DNA of 5,521 nucleotides, from assembly GCA_946414625.1 (NCBI GenBank), contig CAMKPI010000105.1:1-5521 (forward strand), in the 5' to 3' direction. Below the pieces are notes generated by a model. The model searched no databases, had not been told where the DNA came from, and saw nothing but the letters and a program-made list of their open reading frames with translations. Positions 4,390 to 5,521 of the stretch are shown in pieces; position 1 is the stretch's first letter, and every line of letters starts with the position of its first letter. The translations under genes and the position numbers were made by a program. The stretch is from an uncultured Spirochaetaceae bacterium (lineage in GTDB: Bacteria; Spirochaetota; Spirochaetia; Sphaerochaetales; Sphaerochaetaceae).

Positions 4390-4487
4390 TGTTTCCACCG
4401 CCTTTCGTGAACTGTCCGTTAATCAACTGCCTCAAGTGTACTACAGAAAATGTGTTTTTGCATGAAAACTACGTGGAGGTGTATATC
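4390..4487. other. Divergent spacer between the antisense gene and the methyltransferase
   Basis: About 98 bases separate the two divergent starts. I see no strong promoter on either strand: only a weak minus-strand TACACT (4440-4435) and no convincing plus-strand -10/-35 pair. The methyltransferase may therefore depend on transcription from upstream of terS. Confidence 0.4.
4475..4479 (+). promoter_or_regulatory. Ribosome binding site supporting a TTG start
   Basis: GGAGG lies 8 nt before TTG 4488, ideal spacing, and no ATG in this frame is available nearby. In-frame GTG codons at 4473 and 4479 overlap the site and are rejected. Confidence 0.8.
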
Positions 4488-5521
4488 TTGGCAAACACGG
4501 AGAGGTTTGAGAAAGTTCCCATCGAGAAACTCGTCCCATATATCCGCAATGCGCGTACACACAGCAAGGAGCAGATTCTTCAGATTCGCGCGTCGTTACG
4601 GGAGTTCGGGTTCGTGACGCCCGTAATTATAGACGAAAAATATAGCGTTATCGCGGGGCACGGCAGGATCATGGCGGCGAAGGATGAGGGCATCACCGAG
4701 ATTCCGTGTGTATTCGCGGAGAACCTGACCGAGGCGCAGAAGAAAGCGTATATCCTCGCGGACAACCGCCTCGCGATGAACGCGGGATGGGACGAGGAAA
4801 TGCTGGCGGTCGAGATTGCCGATTTGCAGGGCGCTGACTTTGATGTGTCTCTCCTCGGGTTCACGGACGCCGAAATGAACAAGCTGCTGGACGGCGACTC
4901 CGAAGCCGAGGAAGACGATTTCGATGTGGACGGGGAACTGGAGAAGCCGTGCTTCTCGAAATTCGGCGACGTCTGGCATCTCGGCAATCACCGCGTCATC
5001 TGCGGGGATTCGACGATACCGGAGACATACACGCTCCTGCTCGGCAAAACGAAGGTCAATCTCGTCTGCACCGATCCGCCGTACATGGTCAATCTCGAAA
5101 GTACATCGGGGAAAATCAAGAACGACGACCTCTCCGACATGGAAGCCTACGATTTCATATTCAGGGCGCTGTCCTGTTTTCGCGAGAGTATGGCGAAGGA
5201 CGCGTCCATCTATATGTTCTACGCCACGGCGAAGGCCCGGCTTTTCCACGACGCCTATGAGGATGCAGGGTTCAAGGTCGGCGCGGGGCTGGTCTGGAAA
5301 AAGAACCGGCTGGTGCTGACCCGCACGGACTGGAAATACAACCATGAGCCGATCATCTGGGGCTGGCGCAAGGACGGAAAGCACAAATGGTACGGTGACC
5401 AGAAGCAGACCAGTGTGTTCGAGTTCGACCGCATCAAGGATTCCAAGAAGGACGGCTGCGGCCATCCGAGCAGCAAGCCTGTCCCCATGCTGGCGTACCC
5501 CATCAAGCAGTGCACGCAGAC
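4488..5521 (+). CDS. ParB-domain/DNA methyltransferase fusion (partial, runs off window)
   Basis: The frame stays open from TTG 4488 to the window end: 344 residues and part of a codon. Residues 8-100 are a ParB/Srx-like N-terminal domain (KVPIEKLVPYIRNARTHS, SLREFGFVTPVII, then GHGR at 57-60, the nucleotide-binding box), followed by a helical stretch (YILADNRLAMNAGWDEEML) typical of this phage protein. An acidic linker (about 140-158) leads to a DNA methyltransferase: GDVWHLGNHRVICGDS, catalytic TDPPY at 195-199 (D196), and HPSSKPVPM near the end, which normally precedes the SAM-binding DPFxGSG motif. That motif is beyond the window. DPPY before the SAM motif means the beta class (N6-adenine or N4-cytosine). 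Such fusions commonly sit between terS and terL; a role in marking phage DNA against host restriction or around packaging is plausible but inferred. No damage seen. Confidence 0.88.
   Translation, partial: MANTERFEKVPIEKLVPYIRNARTHSKEQILQIRASLREFGFVTPVIIDEKYSVIAGHGRIMAAKDEGITEIPCVFAENLTEAQKKAYILADNRLAMNAGWDEEMLAVEIADLQGADFDVSLLGFTDAEMNKLLDGDSEAEEDDFDVDGELEKPCFSKFGDVWHLGNHRVICGDSTIPETYTLLLGKTKVNLVCTDPPYMVNLESTSGKIKNDDLSDMEAYDFIFRALSCFRESMAKDASIYMFYATAKARLFHDAYEDAGFKVGAGLVWKKNRLVLTRTDWKYNHEPIIWGWRKDGKHKWYGDQKQTSVFEFDRIKDSKKDGCGHPSSKPVPMLAYPIKQCTQ

Noticed and set aside
3614..4435. 273-aa minus-strand open frame across terS and the spacer
   Set aside because: It lies opposite a well-supported terS and overlaps the better minus-strand membrane-protein gene in another frame; composition is Arg/Pro/His-rich shadow type.
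4419..4450. Plus-strand promoter for the methyltransferase
   Set aside because: No -10/-35 pair with acceptable match and spacing could be found; the best hexamers match three or four of six bases.
4596..5465. 289-aa minus-strand open frame opposite the methyltransferase
   Set aside because: The plus strand carries ParB and DPPY motifs over the same bases; the antisense product has no recognisable features.

Overview
The window is a piece of a temperate phage or prophage from a Gram-positive-type (Bacillota) host. It runs from the end of the replication/recombination genes into the start of the DNA-packaging genes. The evidence is the gene order (VRR-NUC nuclease, SNF2-type helicase, small helical protein, sigma-like DUF1492 protein, HNH nuclease, P27-family terminase small subunit, ParB-methyltransferase fusion), the strong GGAGGTGA ribosome binding sites, and the tight gene overlaps. 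DNA is GC-rich (hand counts of single lines run from about 43% to 75%). That would suit a GC-rich Clostridia or Negativicutes host, but the genus cannot be fixed from this sequence. Genes overlap and end cleanly at TGA, so the standard bacterial code applies.

Layout: 1-124 is an AT-rich leader, possibly with the last codons of an upstream gene. 125-2894 is a compact plus-strand operon of five genes: VRR-NUC, a zinc-finger HNH nuclease of homing-endonuclease type, an SNF2-type helicase broken by an in-frame TGA inside its ATP-binding loop, an 85-aa orphan, and the DUF1492/ArpU-like regulator. 2895-3027 is a dense control region: four short repeats exactly 10 bp apart, an extended -10 promoter, then a strong intrinsic terminator. 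3028-3375 encodes the packaging-type HNH protein. 3376-3643 is noncoding, rich in dyads and repeats, and is the best place for the cos (packaging cleavage) site. 3644-4183 is terS. 4184-4487 holds a small membrane-protein gene on the opposite strand with its own terminator. 4488 to the window end is a ParB-domain/DNA methyltransferase fusion cut off before its SAM-binding motif; the large terminase gene probably follows.

How it works together (inference): the early operon ends with a sigma-like DNA-binding protein that probably acts on the repeat/promoter/terminator cluster just past its own stop codon, switching on the HNH-terS-methyltransferase-terminase late operon. HNH and TerS would then act at the neighbouring cos region. 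The most notable items are the phased-repeat promoter-terminator switch, the stop codon in the helicase P-loop next to an apparent homing-endonuclease insertion, and the antisense membrane-protein gene inside the packaging module.
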